A stretch of 64,000 nt of DNA, from NCBI RefSeq assembly GCF_009720835.1, contig NZ_WNKZ01000003.1, positions 94,052-158,051 on the forward strand, given 5' to 3'. Numbering within the stretch: position 1 is the first letter of the stretch; each line of letters starts with the position of its first letter. The translations under genes and the position numbers were made by a program. The stretch is from Pseudoduganella buxea (lineage in GTDB: Bacteria; Pseudomonadota; Gammaproteobacteria; Burkholderiales; Burkholderiaceae_D). The notes under the pieces were generated by a model. It had not been told where the DNA came from. It ran no database searches and saw only the letters and a program-made list of their open reading frames with translations. Of the stretch, positions 1 to 7,905 are shown in pieces.

Positions 1-29
1 CGGGCCAGGAACATTTCCAGCGACGCCAT
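1..29 (-). CDS. start of an unidentified gene following argJ (cut by the window edge)
   Basis: An ATG at 29-27 on the minus strand overlaps the argJ stop codon by one base (TGATG). It opens a frame reading [10 protein letters not shown] to the window edge. The overlap indicates translational coupling with argJ. In related Burkholderiales an AAA-type ATPase of the DUF815 family often follows argJ, and this N-terminus would fit, but ten residues are too few to identify it. Confidence 0.4.
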
Positions 30-1276
30 CAGGAGCGGTAGTCGGCGTTGATCGACACGTAGTCGTGCGACAGGTCGCAGGTGTAGACGACGGCGGCGGC
101 GCTGCCGCGCGCCAGCTTGACGCGCACCGTGATCTCGCTCTGCTTCATGACGCGCTGGCCGTCTTCTTCCTTGTAGTCGGGATTGCGTCCGCCTGCCTTC
201 GCCACCCACACGTCGTCCAGCCACATGTCGATCTTCGACACGTCCAGCTCCACGCCGGCGTAGCCGATCGCGGCCAGGATGCGGCCCAGGTTCGGGTCGG
301 AGGCGAAGAAGGCCGTCTTGACCAGCGGCGAGTGGCCGATCGAGTAGGCGATCTTGCGGCACTCTTCCACCGATTCGCCCTCTTCCACACGGATGGTGAT
401 GAACTTGGTGGCGCCTTCGCCGTCGCGGATGATGGCCTGGGCCAGGAACACGGACAGTTCCGTCACGGCGGCGGCCAGCTCGCGGTATTCGGCCGAGTCG
501 ACCGAGTTCACTTCCAGGGTGCCGGCGCCGGTGGCGATCAGCATGAACGAATCGTTGGTGGACGTGTCGCCATCGATGGTGATGCAGTTGAACGACTGGT
601 CGGCCGCTTCCTTGACGAGCTGCTCCAGCACGGGCTGGGCCACTTTCGCGTCGAAGGCCAGATAGCCCAGCATCGTCGCCATGTTCGGCTTGATCATGCC
701 GGCGCCCTTGCTGATGCCCGTCAGGGTAACGGTGTGGCCGGCGATCGTCACGGTGCGCGAGCCTGCCTTCGGCTGCGTGTCGGTGGTCATGATGGCTTCG
801 GCCGCGTTGAACCAGTTGTCCGCCTGCAGGTTCTGCACGGCGGCAGGCAGGCCTGCCTTGATCTTCTCGACGGGCAGCGGCTCCAGGATGACGCCGGTGG
901 AGAACGGCAGGATCTGCTGGGCGTCCAGCCCCAGCTCGCTTGCCAGCGCCGCGCAGGTGGCGCGGGCATTGGCCAGGCCGCTCTCGCCCGTGCCCGCGTT
1001 CGCGTTACCCGTGTTGATCAGCAGCGCCCGCACCGGCTTGCCGCCGGCCTTGGCCGCCGCCAGGTTTTCCTTCGAGATCTGCACCGGCGCCGCGCAGAAG
1101 CGGTTCAGGGTGAAGACGCCCGCCACGGTGGCGCCCTCGGCCAGCCGCATCACCAGCACGTCCTTGCGGTTCGGCTTCTTGATACCGGCCTGGGCATAGC
1201 CGATTTCGATACCGGCGACGGGCTTCAGGTCGGCGGCGACAGGAATGGGAGAGTTGACGGCCATGGTGTTATTCAT
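29..1276 (-). CDS. argJ: bifunctional glutamate N-acetyltransferase / N-acetylglutamate synthase ArgJ
   Basis: ArgJ moves the acetyl group from N-acetylornithine to glutamate in the cyclic arginine pathway. Bifunctional forms also make N-acetylglutamate from acetyl-CoA. The 415-residue length is typical of the family. The self-cleavage site is visible as K-P-N-M-A-T-M-L-G, with the nucleophilic Thr at residue 201, which becomes the N-terminus of the beta chain. The oxyanion-hole region (NTGNANAGTG, about 88-97) is present. A second in-frame ATG lies four codons downstream (MAVNSP), and neither start has a strong ribosome-binding site. argJ and secA are usually close neighbours in Burkholderiales, but here about 8.8 kb separates them. 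Confidence 0.97.
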   Translation of the reverse strand: MNNTMAVNSPIPVAADLKPVAGIEIGYAQAGIKKPNRKDVLVMRLAEGATVAGVFTLNRFCAAPVQISKENLAAAKAGGKPVRALLINTGNANAGTGESGLANARATCAALASELGLDAQQILPFSTGVILEPLPVEKIKAGLPAAVQNLQADNWFNAAEAIMTTDTQPKAGSRTVTIAGHTVTLTGISKGAGMIKPNMATMLGYLAFDAKVAQPVLEQLVKEAADQSFNCITIDGDTSTNDSFMLIATGAGTLEVNSVDSAEYRELAAAVTELSVFLAQAIIRDGEGATKFITIRVEEGESVEECRKIAYSIGHSPLVKTAFFASDPNLGRILAAIGYAGVELDVSKIDMWLDDVWVAKAGGRNPDYKEEDGQRVMKQSEITVRVKLARGSAAAVVYTCDLSHDYVSINADYRS

Positions 1277-1418
1277 TTGATCTGGTTAATCGAAGCGCTA
1301 TTGTAATCGCTGTGGAAAGCAGGCGGCATTCGGCGGCAAGGGCCGTCGGCGCGATGCCATTGTGGCCAGTAAAGACGAGGCAACTGTGTCGAAGTGCTCA
1401 CATTTTTACAGCGAATAG

Positions 1419-1437
1419 TTCACAAAATGCGACAGAA
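1419..1437 (+). promoter_or_regulatory. conserved upstream element of the barrel/PBP module, copy 1
   Basis: TTCACAAAATGCGACAGAA lies about 125 bases before the first barrel gene. Near-identical 20-mers precede the other two modules (3282-3301 and 5213-5232). A second shared block (TTGATGCCGCTCAGCAA) follows about 40 bases downstream here and recurs as TTGATGCTTCTCAGCAA in copy 3. Conservation between diverged copies suggests a promoter or operator. The bound regulator is unknown. Confidence 0.55.
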
Positions 1438-1562
1438 CATTTTCGAGGAGACAAGTTTGCGTGCGATTCGATTGATGCCGCTCAGCAACCAACTTATTGT
1501 AGAGCTTCGATGCCACACGGAAACTCCCTGCAGGCATCACTCGACAAAAGGAACCCGTCCGC

Positions 1563-2777
1563 ATGAAACACACTCTGTTAGCCGCATCGATTCTGACCGC
1601 GCTGGGCCTGGCCCCCGTGCAAGCTGCCACCTTGGGCAATGACAAACTGACCATCAGCGGCTTCGGCACCTTGGCTGCTGCCCGCAGCGACACCGAGGAT
1701 GCCCGCTTTACCCGTTCCAACCAGCGTGAAGGTACCGCCGGCACGACGACATTCGGCCTGGATTCGAACCTGGGCCTGCAGGCCACCTATACGCTCAGCG
1801 ACAGACTGTCAGCCACCACCCAGATCCTGTCGCGCAAGTCGACGGGCGAGAGCTTCACGACCGAACTGGGCTGGGCCTTCATCAAGTACAAGCTGAGCGA
1901 CGAAATCGCCGTGCGTGCAGGCCGCGTGGTCACGCCGGTCTTCCTGATTTCCGATTACCAGAACGTCGGCTATGCCAACACGATGATGCGTCCGCCGGTC
2001 GAGATGTACGGCCAGGTGAACCTGGAAAACATCGATGGCGCGGACGTCAGCTGGCAGCACAGCTTCGGCGACACCAATGTGACTGCCCAGGCTGCCGTCG
2101 GCGTCGGCCGTGGCAAATCGTATTTGGCAAGCAACCACTCCGAAGGGCATTTCCAGGCGCCGACCGGTGCCGTGTCGATCAGCGCCGAGCATGGCCCGGT
2201 AACGCTGCGGCTGGGCTACACCCAGGCGGACTTCAAGCTGGGCGATGCCGCCACCCTCAATTCGTTGACGAAGACGCTGCGCGCGGTCGGCTTCCCCCAG
2301 CTGGCCGACGATGTGTCGCTGACCGAGGGCAAGCGCATGTCGTTCACCTCGTTCGGCGTGCTGGCTGACTGGAACAACATCCTCGTGCAGGCCGAATACG
2401 GCATGCGCCGCGGCAAGGAGCCCGTCTACCTGACCGAGAGTAACGCGTGGTACACGCTGGTCGGCTACCGCTTCGGCAAGGTGCTGCCTTACTACACCCA
2501 TGCCAAGTTCGACGGCAAGGGATCGAACATTGTCGTGCCGGCCGGTCTGGCACGCATTCCCGCGCTGAACGCCGCGTTGCAGGGTGCTGTCGCCCGCAGT
2601 TCGCAGTCGACCGACACGGTCGGCGTGCGCTGGGACTTCGCCCGGTCGGCTGCGCTGAAAGTGCAGGTCGACCGCGTCAAGCCAGGCGCCAAGAGCGGCT
2701 TCCTGATCGACGTGACACCAGCCGGTGTGGGCAAGAACGTTACCGTCGTCGCTGCCGGCGTAGACTTTGTCTTCTAA
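1563..2777 (+). CDS. secreted outer-membrane beta-barrel (porin-like) protein, module copy 1
   Basis: The 404-residue protein has an N-terminal signal peptide (about residues 1-21, cleavage after VQA), then a first strand-like segment (KLTISGFGTLAAA). It ends in V-D-F-V-F, the aromatic C-terminal signature of proteins folded by the BAM complex. Alternating hydrophobic and polar residues run throughout (for example WAFIKYKLSDEIAVRAGRVV). It is therefore inferred to be an outer-membrane barrel, but I cannot assign it to a characterised porin family or name a substrate. The region of about residues 180-255 is the part most different from copies 2 and 3, as expected for exposed loops. It is transcribed with the PBP-lobe gene that starts ten bases after its stop. 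Confidence 0.85.
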   Translation: MKHTLLAASILTALGLAPVQAATLGNDKLTISGFGTLAAARSDTEDARFTRSNQREGTAGTTTFGLDSNLGLQATYTLSDRLSATTQILSRKSTGESFTTELGWAFIKYKLSDEIAVRAGRVVTPVFLISDYQNVGYANTMMRPPVEMYGQVNLENIDGADVSWQHSFGDTNVTAQAAVGVGRGKSYLASNHSEGHFQAPTGAVSISAEHGPVTLRLGYTQADFKLGDAATLNSLTKTLRAVGFPQLADDVSLTEGKRMSFTSFGVLADWNNILVQAEYGMRRGKEPVYLTESNAWYTLVGYRFGKVLPYYTHAKFDGKGSNIVVPAGLARIPALNAALQGAVARSSQSTDTVGVRWDFARSAALKVQVDRVKPGAKSGFLIDVTPAGVGKNVTVVAAGVDFVF

Positions 2778-2787
2778 GGAATTTCAC

Positions 2788-3198
2788 ATGAAAAAAGTAT
2801 TGTCCTCCCTGCTGCTGGCCGCCATCGCCGCCGCGGCGTTCCCGGCGGCCGCCGAGACGGTCGTCATCGTCAGCCCGAAGAATCCGGCCAGCCGCATGTT
2901 CTCGGAGCAGGCCGCCCAGTTCTTCCTCGGTAAATCGTCGCAGTTCACGCCGATCGACCAGGCCGAAGGCTCGGCCATCCGCACCGACTTCTATAAGAAG
3001 GTGTCGAACATGGATGCCAGCCAGGTCAAGGCCGGCTGGTTGAAGCTCGTGTTTACCGGCAAGGCCACGTCCGAACCCAAGGAATACAAGTCCAATGCGG
3101 ACGTGAAGAAGGCCGTCGCGGACGACCCGAAAGCCATCGGCTATATCGACAAGTCGGCCGTGGACGATACGGTCAAGGTCATCCTGACCCTGCAGTAA
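2788..3198 (+). CDS. secreted single-lobe PstS-like (PBP_like_2) protein, module copy 1
   Basis: The gene encodes 136 residues starting at MKKVLSS, where AAGGA lies eight bases upstream. An upstream in-frame ATG at 2767 would overlap the barrel gene and bury the signal peptide. The signal peptide covers about residues 1-22. The mature part of about 114 residues matches the core of phosphate-type substrate-binding proteins, with the ligand-loop pattern D-Q-A-E-G-S-A-I-R and a final A-I-G-Y-I. Full PstS proteins are about 300 residues with two lobes, so this is a one-lobe form. No ABC permease or ATPase gene is nearby. It differs from copy 3 at about 13 mature positions. Its partner appears to be the barrel upstream, but its ligand and role are unknown. 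Confidence 0.85.
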   Translation: MKKVLSSLLLAAIAAAAFPAAAETVVIVSPKNPASRMFSEQAAQFFLGKSSQFTPIDQAEGSAIRTDFYKKVSNMDASQVKAGWLKLVFTGKATSEPKEYKSNADVKKAVADDPKAIGYIDKSAVDDTVKVILTLQ

Positions 3199-3216
3199 TC
3201 GCTGCCAACATCTTCC

Positions 3217-3242
3217 AAGCCCGGCCTTGTGCCGGGCTTTTT
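3217..3242 (+). terminator. intrinsic terminator, module copy 1
   Basis: The stem AGCCCGGC / GCCGGGCT with loop CTTGT is followed by a run of five T. It lies 19 bases after the stop codon of the PBP-lobe gene and closes the first module. Confidence 0.9.
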
Positions 3243-3281
3243 CGTTCCGCCTTCCCACCGAATTACTTCAATCCCAAACAG

Positions 3282-3301
3282 TTCACGAAAATACGACAGA
3301 A
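3282..3301 (+). promoter_or_regulatory. conserved upstream element of the barrel/PBP module, copy 2
   Basis: TTCACGAAAATACGACAGAA is 18/20 identical to the copy at 5213 and matches the one at 1419 apart from one inserted base and one substitution. It starts 165 bases before the second barrel gene. An A+T-rich stretch (3301-3345) follows and probably contains the promoter. Confidence 0.55.
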
Positions 3302-3446
3302 GATTTCCTAAAATATATCCATACAGAAATATTTATTGATGGAATTCATTTCCGCCGGTAAAGTTGCACCTTCATTTGCGAACGGTCGTGCGGCATCCAT
3401 GCCTCAGCCGGGCAAGCCCTGACACGTTATTACCATCGGAATAATC

Positions 3447-4655
3447 ATGAAACACAATGCACTCGTCGCCGCCTTGCTCGGCACCTTCGCCATGGCAAAC
3501 GCCGGCGCCGCCACCCTGGGCAGCGACAAGCTGACCATCAGCGGCTTCGGCACCCTGGCGGCCGCCAAGAGCAATACGGAAGATGCCCGCTTCACCCGCG
3601 CCAACCAGCGCGAAGGCACGGCCGGTACCAACACCTTCGGCCTCGACTCGAACCTGGGCCTGCAGGCTACCTACACCTTCGACGACAAGCTGTCGGCGAC
3701 GACGCAGATCCTGTCGCGCAAGACGACGGGCGACAGCTTCACGACGGAACTGGCATGGGCCTTCGTGAAGTACAACGTCAGCGACGAAGTGGCCGTGCGC
3801 GTGGGCCGCGTGGTGGTGCCTTCCTTCCTGATCTCGGACTACCAGAACGTCGGCTATGCGAACACGATGATGCGTCCGCCGGTTGAAATGTACGGCCAGA
3901 ACATCATCGAGACGGCCGACGGCGCCGACATCAACTGGCAGCACGGTTTCGGCGACACCAATGTCACGGCTCAGGCCGTCGTCGGCATTGCCCGTGGCAA
4001 GACCTATGTGTCGACCAACCAGAGCGAGCTGCGTTACCAGGCCCCGACGGCCGGCTTTGCCATCAGCGCCGAACACGGCCCTGTCACCTTGCGTTTTGCC
4101 CACGTACAGGCCAAGCTGGAAGTGAACGACGCCGTCATCATCGAATCGCTGAGCAATACCCTGGCCGCCGTCGGCTTCCGCCAGCTGGGCCAGGACATCA
4201 GCGTTGGCCAGGCCAAGCGCATCGCCTTCACGTCCTTCGGCGTACTGGCGGACTGGAACAATATCGTCGTGCAGGCCGAATACGGCATGCGCCGCGCCAA
4301 GGAACCCGTCTACCTGACCGACAGCAACGCCTGGTACACGATGGCCGGCTACCGCTTCGGCAAGGTGCTGCCTTACTACGCCCACGCCAAATACGACGGC
4401 AAGGGTTCGGTCATCCAGACCCCGGCCGCGCTGGCCCGCATCCCGGCCCTGAACGCCGGCGTCAAGGGCCTGCTGTCCGGCGGCGATCAATCCTCCGACA
4501 CCATCGGCGTGCGCTGGGACTTCGCCAAATCGGCGGCCCTGAAGGTGCAGGTCGACCGCGTCAAGTCCGGTTCGAACAATGGCTTCCTGCGCGACGAGAA
4601 AGTCGCCGGCAAGGGTGTCACCGTCGTCGCCGCTGGCGTCGACTTCGTGTTCTAA
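3447..4655 (+). CDS. secreted outer-membrane beta-barrel (porin-like) protein, module copy 2
   Basis: The 402-residue paralogue of the barrel proteins at 1563 and 5408 has a signal peptide (about 1-22) and the same N-terminal segment (ATLGSDKLTISGFGTL). It also ends in the aromatic VDFVF. Within residues 180-255 it differs from both other copies. Near the C-terminus it has a private, shorter loop (FLRDEKVAGKG) where copies 1 and 3 share LIDVTPAGVGK. The PBP-lobe gene follows after 12 bases, with AAGGAG at the junction. The role is unknown, and selective uptake of an anion or other solute is only a possibility. Confidence 0.85.
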   Translation: MKHNALVAALLGTFAMANAGAATLGSDKLTISGFGTLAAAKSNTEDARFTRANQREGTAGTNTFGLDSNLGLQATYTFDDKLSATTQILSRKTTGDSFTTELAWAFVKYNVSDEVAVRVGRVVVPSFLISDYQNVGYANTMMRPPVEMYGQNIIETADGADINWQHGFGDTNVTAQAVVGIARGKTYVSTNQSELRYQAPTAGFAISAEHGPVTLRFAHVQAKLEVNDAVIIESLSNTLAAVGFRQLGQDISVGQAKRIAFTSFGVLADWNNIVVQAEYGMRRAKEPVYLTDSNAWYTMAGYRFGKVLPYYAHAKYDGKGSVIQTPAALARIPALNAGVKGLLSGGDQSSDTIGVRWDFAKSAALKVQVDRVKSGSNNGFLRDEKVAGKGVTVVAAGVDFVF

Positions 4656-4667
4656 GGAGATTCAATC

Positions 4668-5075
4668 ATGAAAAAAATCACCGCCCTGCTGGCACTCGCC
4701 CTGACGACGGCAGCCCTGCCTGCCGCGGCCGAAACCGTCGTCATCGTCAGCGCCAAGAACCCGGCGAGCCGCATGTTCTCGGAACAGGCCGCCCAGTTCT
4801 TCCTCGGCAAGTCGACCATGTTCACGCCCATCGACCAGGCTGAAGGTTCGGCCATCCGCAACGAGTTCTACAAGAAGGTGGCGGACAAGGACGCCGGCCA
4901 GGTCAAGGCCCTGTGGTCCAAGCTGGTGTTTACCGGCAAGGCCACGGCCGAGCCGAAGGAGTTCAAGTCGAATGCCGAAGTGAAGAAGGCCGTGGCGGAC
5001 GACCCGAAAGCCATCGGCTATATCGACAAGTCGGCCGTGGACGACAGCGTCAAGGTCATCCTGACACTGCAGTAA
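4668..5075 (+). CDS. secreted single-lobe PstS-like (PBP_like_2) protein, module copy 2
   Basis: The 135-residue protein begins at MKKITALLAL after a clear AAGGAG ribosome-binding site. A signal peptide spans about residues 1-21. The mature chain differs from copy 3 at only about four positions (E/D, A/T, L/I, S/T), which makes these two the most recently related or recently converted small genes of the set. The D-Q-A-E-G-S-A-I-R loop and A-I-G-Y-I end are retained. It is expected in the periplasm. The ligand is unproven: the family name comes from phosphate-binding proteins, but this form has a single lobe. Confidence 0.85.
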   Translation: MKKITALLALALTTAALPAAAETVVIVSAKNPASRMFSEQAAQFFLGKSTMFTPIDQAEGSAIRNEFYKKVADKDAGQVKALWSKLVFTGKATAEPKEFKSNAEVKKAVADDPKAIGYIDKSAVDDSVKVILTLQ

Positions 5076-5100
5076 TCGACTTACATACTGGCAGTACCGA

Positions 5101-5127
5101 AAAGCCCGGCTTCGTGCCGGGCTTTTT
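5101..5127 (+). terminator. intrinsic terminator, module copy 2
   Basis: The stem AAGCCCGGC / GCCGGGCTT with loop TTCGT is followed by T5. It is nearly the same hairpin as at 3217 and 7065, so the terminator was duplicated with the genes. The 332-base gap 5076-5407 holds this terminator and the third upstream element. No gene was seen in it. Confidence 0.9.
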
Positions 5128-5212
5128 ACATTGCGGCCCTGCCATGGCGACACCGCGGACTTGTCCGGGATGCACCAGTTCCGGGCATCGGAACCTTGTC
5201 CAGGACGGCGAT

Positions 5213-5232
5213 TTCACCAAAATGCGACATAA
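5213..5232 (+). promoter_or_regulatory. conserved upstream element of the barrel/PBP module, copy 3
   Basis: TTCACCAAAATGCGACATAA lies 195 bases before the third barrel gene. It is followed by an A+T-rich stretch and the block TTGATGCTTCTCAGCAA, also present before copy 1. The two shared blocks keep a similar spacing in copies 1 and 3. Confidence 0.55.
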
Positions 5233-5407
5233 AGTTTGCAAAAATCTATCCATTTGGAAATACTTATTGATGCTTCTCAGCAATATCCACTATGGTAGCT
5301 ACTGCATGCACGATGTCCTGTAACAGCCGCTCCCCCAACCCCCGCAGCGGATGCACGACACAGCAGTACCAAACACTCAAAAATCATCTCGATCGGAATA
5401 GTTCAGC

Positions 5408-6622
5408 ATGAAACAAAAACTGTTAGTTGCATCCATCCTGGGTGCCCTGAACCTGGCACAGGCCCACGCAGCGACGCTCGGCAGCGACAAGCTGACCATC
5501 AGCGGTTTCGGTACCCTGGCCGCCGCCAAGAGCAACACGGAAGACGCGCGCTTCACCCGTGGCAACCAACGCGAAGGCACGGCTGGCACCAGCACCTTCG
5601 GCCTGGATTCGAACCTGGGCCTGCAAGCCACCTATACCCTGAGCGACAAGCTGTCCGCCACGACGCAGATACTGTCCCGCAAGACCACGGGCGACAGCTT
5701 CACGACGGAGCTGGCCTGGGCTTTTGTGAAGTACAAGGTCAGCGACGAAGTGTCCGTGCGCGTGGGCCGCGTTGTCGTGCCCGCCTTCCTGATTTCCGAT
5801 TACCAGAACGTCGGCTATGCCAACACGATGATGCGTCCGCCGGTCGAGATGTACGGTCAGAACATCATTGAAAACCTGGACGGCGCCGACATCAACTGGC
5901 AGCACAGCTTCGGCGACACCAACGTGACGGCCCAGGCCGTTGTGGGTATCGCCCGCGGCAAGTCCTTCGTGGCCGCCGACCACAGCGAACCGCGCTTCCA
6001 GGCACCTGCCGGCGGCTTCGCTCTGAGCGCCGAACACGGTCCCGTGACCCTGCGCTTCGCCCACGTGCAAGGCAAGCTGAAAGCCACCGACGTCAAGGCA
6101 ATCAACTCGCTGACGAACACCTTGACCAGCATCGGTTTCGGCCAGCTGGCCGACGACATCAGCATCTCCGAAGGCAAGCGCATGGCGTTCACGTCCGTCG
6201 GCCTGCTAGCGGACTGGAACAATATCGTCGTGCAGGCCGAGTACGGCATGCGCCGCGCCAAGGAACCTGTCTACCTGTCGGAAAGCAATGCCTGGTACAC
6301 GATGGCCGGCTACCGCTTCGGCAAGGTCCTGCCGTACTACGCCCACGCCAAGTATGACGGCAAGGGTGCCGCCATCACGGTACCGGCCGCGCTGGCCCGC
6401 ATCCCGGCCCTGAACGCCGGCGTGAAGAACCTGCTGGCCGGTGGCTCGCAGTCGTCCGACCTGGTCGGCGTGCGTTGGGACTTCGCCAAGTCGGCCGCCT
6501 TGAAGGTGCAGGTCGACCGCGTCAAGCCCGGTGCCAAGAATGGCTACCTGATCGACGTGACCCCCGCGGGTGTCGGCAAGAAAGTTACCGTCGTCGCCGC
6601 CGGCGTGGACTTCGTGTTCTAA
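5408..6622 (+). CDS. secreted outer-membrane beta-barrel (porin-like) protein, module copy 3
   Basis: The 404-residue protein has a signal peptide ending about residue 21 (AQAHA). The conserved N-terminal strand region and the terminal VDFVF are present. Residues 22-180 are very close to copy 2. The C-terminal loop (LIDVTPAGVGKK) is instead shared with copy 1, so the gene looks mosaic. The ATG is preceded by a weak purine-rich site. A PBP-lobe gene follows after 13 bases. The outer-membrane location is inferred from the signal peptide, the beta-rich pattern and the terminal phenylalanine. Confidence 0.85.
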   Translation: MKQKLLVASILGALNLAQAHAATLGSDKLTISGFGTLAAAKSNTEDARFTRGNQREGTAGTSTFGLDSNLGLQATYTLSDKLSATTQILSRKTTGDSFTTELAWAFVKYKVSDEVSVRVGRVVVPAFLISDYQNVGYANTMMRPPVEMYGQNIIENLDGADINWQHSFGDTNVTAQAVVGIARGKSFVAADHSEPRFQAPAGGFALSAEHGPVTLRFAHVQGKLKATDVKAINSLTNTLTSIGFGQLADDISISEGKRMAFTSVGLLADWNNIVVQAEYGMRRAKEPVYLSESNAWYTMAGYRFGKVLPYYAHAKYDGKGAAITVPAALARIPALNAGVKNLLAGGSQSSDLVGVRWDFAKSAALKVQVDRVKPGAKNGYLIDVTPAGVGKKVTVVAAGVDFVF

Positions 6623-6635
6623 GGATTAATTATTC

Positions 6636-7046
6636 ATGAAAAAAATTCTGTCTTCCCTGATCGCCCTTTCCTTCGCCGCGGCCGCCCTGCCAGCCAGCGC
6701 CGAGACCGTCGTCATCGTCAGCGCCAAGAACCCGGCCAGCCGCATGTTCTCGGAACAGGCCGCCCAGTTCTTCCTCGGTAAATCGACGATGTTCACGCCG
6801 ATCGACCAGGCCGAAGGTTCCGCCATCCGCAACGACTTCTACAAGAAGGTAACGGACAAGGATGCCGGCCAGGTGAAAGCCATCTGGTCCAAGCTGGTCT
6901 TTACGGGCAAGGCCACGGCCGAGCCGAAGGAGTTCAAGTCGAACGCCGAAGTGAAGAAGGCCGTGGCGGACGATCCGAAAGCCATTGGCTATATCGACAA
7001 GTCGGCCGTGGACGACACCGTCAAGGTCATCCTGACCTTGCAGTAA
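6636..7046 (+). CDS. secreted single-lobe PstS-like (PBP_like_2) protein, module copy 3
   Basis: The 136-residue protein has a signal peptide (MKKILSSLIAL to PASA, about 1-22) and a 114-residue mature PBP-like lobe nearly identical to copy 2. The loop D-Q-A-E-G-S-A-I-R and the A-I-G-Y-I motif are kept. AAGGA lies 12 bases before the ATG. The strong conservation of the small protein relative to the barrel loops suggests that its surface is constrained, perhaps by contact with the barrel or by its ligand. This is inference. Confidence 0.85.
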   Translation: MKKILSSLIALSFAAAALPASAETVVIVSAKNPASRMFSEQAAQFFLGKSTMFTPIDQAEGSAIRNDFYKKVTDKDAGQVKAIWSKLVFTGKATAEPKEFKSNAEVKKAVADDPKAIGYIDKSAVDDTVKVILTLQ

Positions 7047-7064
7047 TCGCTTCACGCTGCACCC

Positions 7065-7091
7065 GAGCCCGGCCATGTGCCGGGCTTTTTT
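7065..7091 (+). terminator. intrinsic terminator, module copy 3
   Basis: The stem AGCCCGGC / GCCGGGCT with loop CATGT is followed by six T. It closes the third module and marks the right end of the triplicated region. Confidence 0.9.
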
Positions 7092-7142
7092 GCGTCCGCT
7101 CGCCTATACTCCCGTCTTGAGCGAAGCCGGAAAGGAGTGGAT

Positions 7143-7730
7143 GTGACGACGTGGATCGGTATCAAGGCGGGCAAACGCAAGCTGGACGTGGCGCTGCTGG
7201 CCGGTGGCAAGCTCAAGACCAAGGCGCTCGGGTACGACGGCGATGAACTGCTGGGCTGGCTGGGCAAGCAGGGCGTCACGCTGGTCCAGGGCCGCGCCTG
7301 CGTGGCGATAGCCGGCATCGAGGCCGAACGCATTGGCCTGCTGCTGCATGACGAAGGCTGCCCCGTCAGCATGGTCGACGCCGCAACGGTGCTGGCCTTC
7401 GCGCGGGAAGAAAAGCTGCGCGTCAAAAACGACGCCATCGACGCGCCCATCTTGGCCCGCTACGGCGCAGTCAGACAACCCGACGCCTGGACGCCGCCCC
7501 CCAGCGAAGTGCGCGTGCTGGCGGTGCTGCAGGACGGCTTGCGCGACATGGAAACCTTCCGCCAGGACCAGCTCGACCGCCTGAAACGCTACCAGGCCGA
7601 CGGCTTCCAGGAGCTGGTCGACCGGGTCAACGAACACATCCCCATCCTCGACGACGCCATCGCCAAGCTGCAAACCTCCCTCGCCAACCACCTGGCGGAG
7701 CATCCCCACTTGACGCCCGCCGCCGACTGA
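7143..7730 (+). CDS. IS110-type transposase DEDD domain only, catalytic first Asp replaced
   Basis: The start is the GTG at 7143, five bases after AAAGGAG; the overlapping ATG at 7141 runs straight into TGA. The 195-residue product matches only the N-terminal RuvC-like DEDD domain of IS110 transposases. The C-terminal serine-containing Transposase_20 domain is absent, whereas full IS110 proteins are about 330-400 residues. The usual G-I-D-V-x-K motif reads G-I-K-A-G-K, so the first catalytic Asp is Lys8. E60, D97 and D100 are retained. It ends in a predicted helical segment. It is either a decayed transposase or a domesticated domain. The frame has no internal stop. Confidence 0.7.
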   Translation: MTTWIGIKAGKRKLDVALLAGGKLKTKALGYDGDELLGWLGKQGVTLVQGRACVAIAGIEAERIGLLLHDEGCPVSMVDAATVLAFAREEKLRVKNDAIDAPILARYGAVRQPDAWTPPPSEVRVLAVLQDGLRDMETFRQDQLDRLKRYQADGFQELVDRVNEHIPILDDAIAKLQTSLANHLAEHPHLTPAAD

Positions 7731-7745
7731 GCACGGCCGGTTCGG

Positions 7746-7761
7746 TGTCAGGCACCTGACA
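7746..7761. repeat. intergenic palindrome TGTCAGG-CA-CCTGACA
   Basis: This is a perfect 7-2-7 inverted repeat just beyond the IS110-like gene and next to the decayed IS end. Short palindromes with similar cores occur at 40097-40143 and 56343-56408. I recall such elements as common between genes in Oxalobacteraceae, but their mobility or function is not visible from this sequence. Confidence 0.6.
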
Positions 7762-7766
7762 AAGAG

Positions 7767-7899
7767 AGCCAGGCCAGGCATTGCGTCCGCACCGCCGCGT
7801 ACGCGTCGATTTCCCTGCTCGCCTCCGTCGTGGCTCATGCAAACTTACGGTATGACAATGGTCGAGCCAACAAGTTCCTTGCGACCGGGGCACAGCGCC
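7767..7899 (-). mobile_element. decayed left end of an IS1595-type element
   Basis: Read on the minus strand from 7899, the segment matches the left end of the intact element at 44712: the terminal repeat (GGCGCTGTGCCCCGGTCGCA), the leader, and about the first 20 codons of the transposase. Identity then stops abruptly. The transposase start codon is changed (ATG to AGG) and other substitutions are present. The rest of the element is missing. The outer end lies six bases from the terminator of the chemoreceptor gene. Confidence 0.9.
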
Positions 7900-7905
7900 A
7901 ATGAA

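Larger units (their letters stand above)
1380..7091 (+). repeat. three tandem copies of a barrel + PBP-lobe gene pair
   Basis: The same unit occurs three times in head-to-tail order, at about 1419-3242, 3282-5127 and 5213-7091. Each unit has an upstream element, a 402-404-codon beta-barrel gene, a 135-136-codon PstS-like gene 10-13 bases after it, and a GC hairpin terminator. Copies 2 and 3 encode nearly identical small proteins, while copy 1 differs more. The repeat period is about 1.9 kb. Intervening DNA outside the leader elements is largely unrelated, so the duplications are not recent. Confidence 0.93.

Noticed and set aside
1419..1437. Pho box in the module leader
   Set aside because: The reverse complement carries CTGTCG and TGTGAA, but these do not give two CTGTCAT-like halves with the 11-base phase of a Pho box.
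1563..6622. Calling the barrels OprP/OprO phosphate porins
   Set aside because: The association with PstS-like proteins is suggestive, but the sequences lack an evident match and no ligand residues can be assigned.
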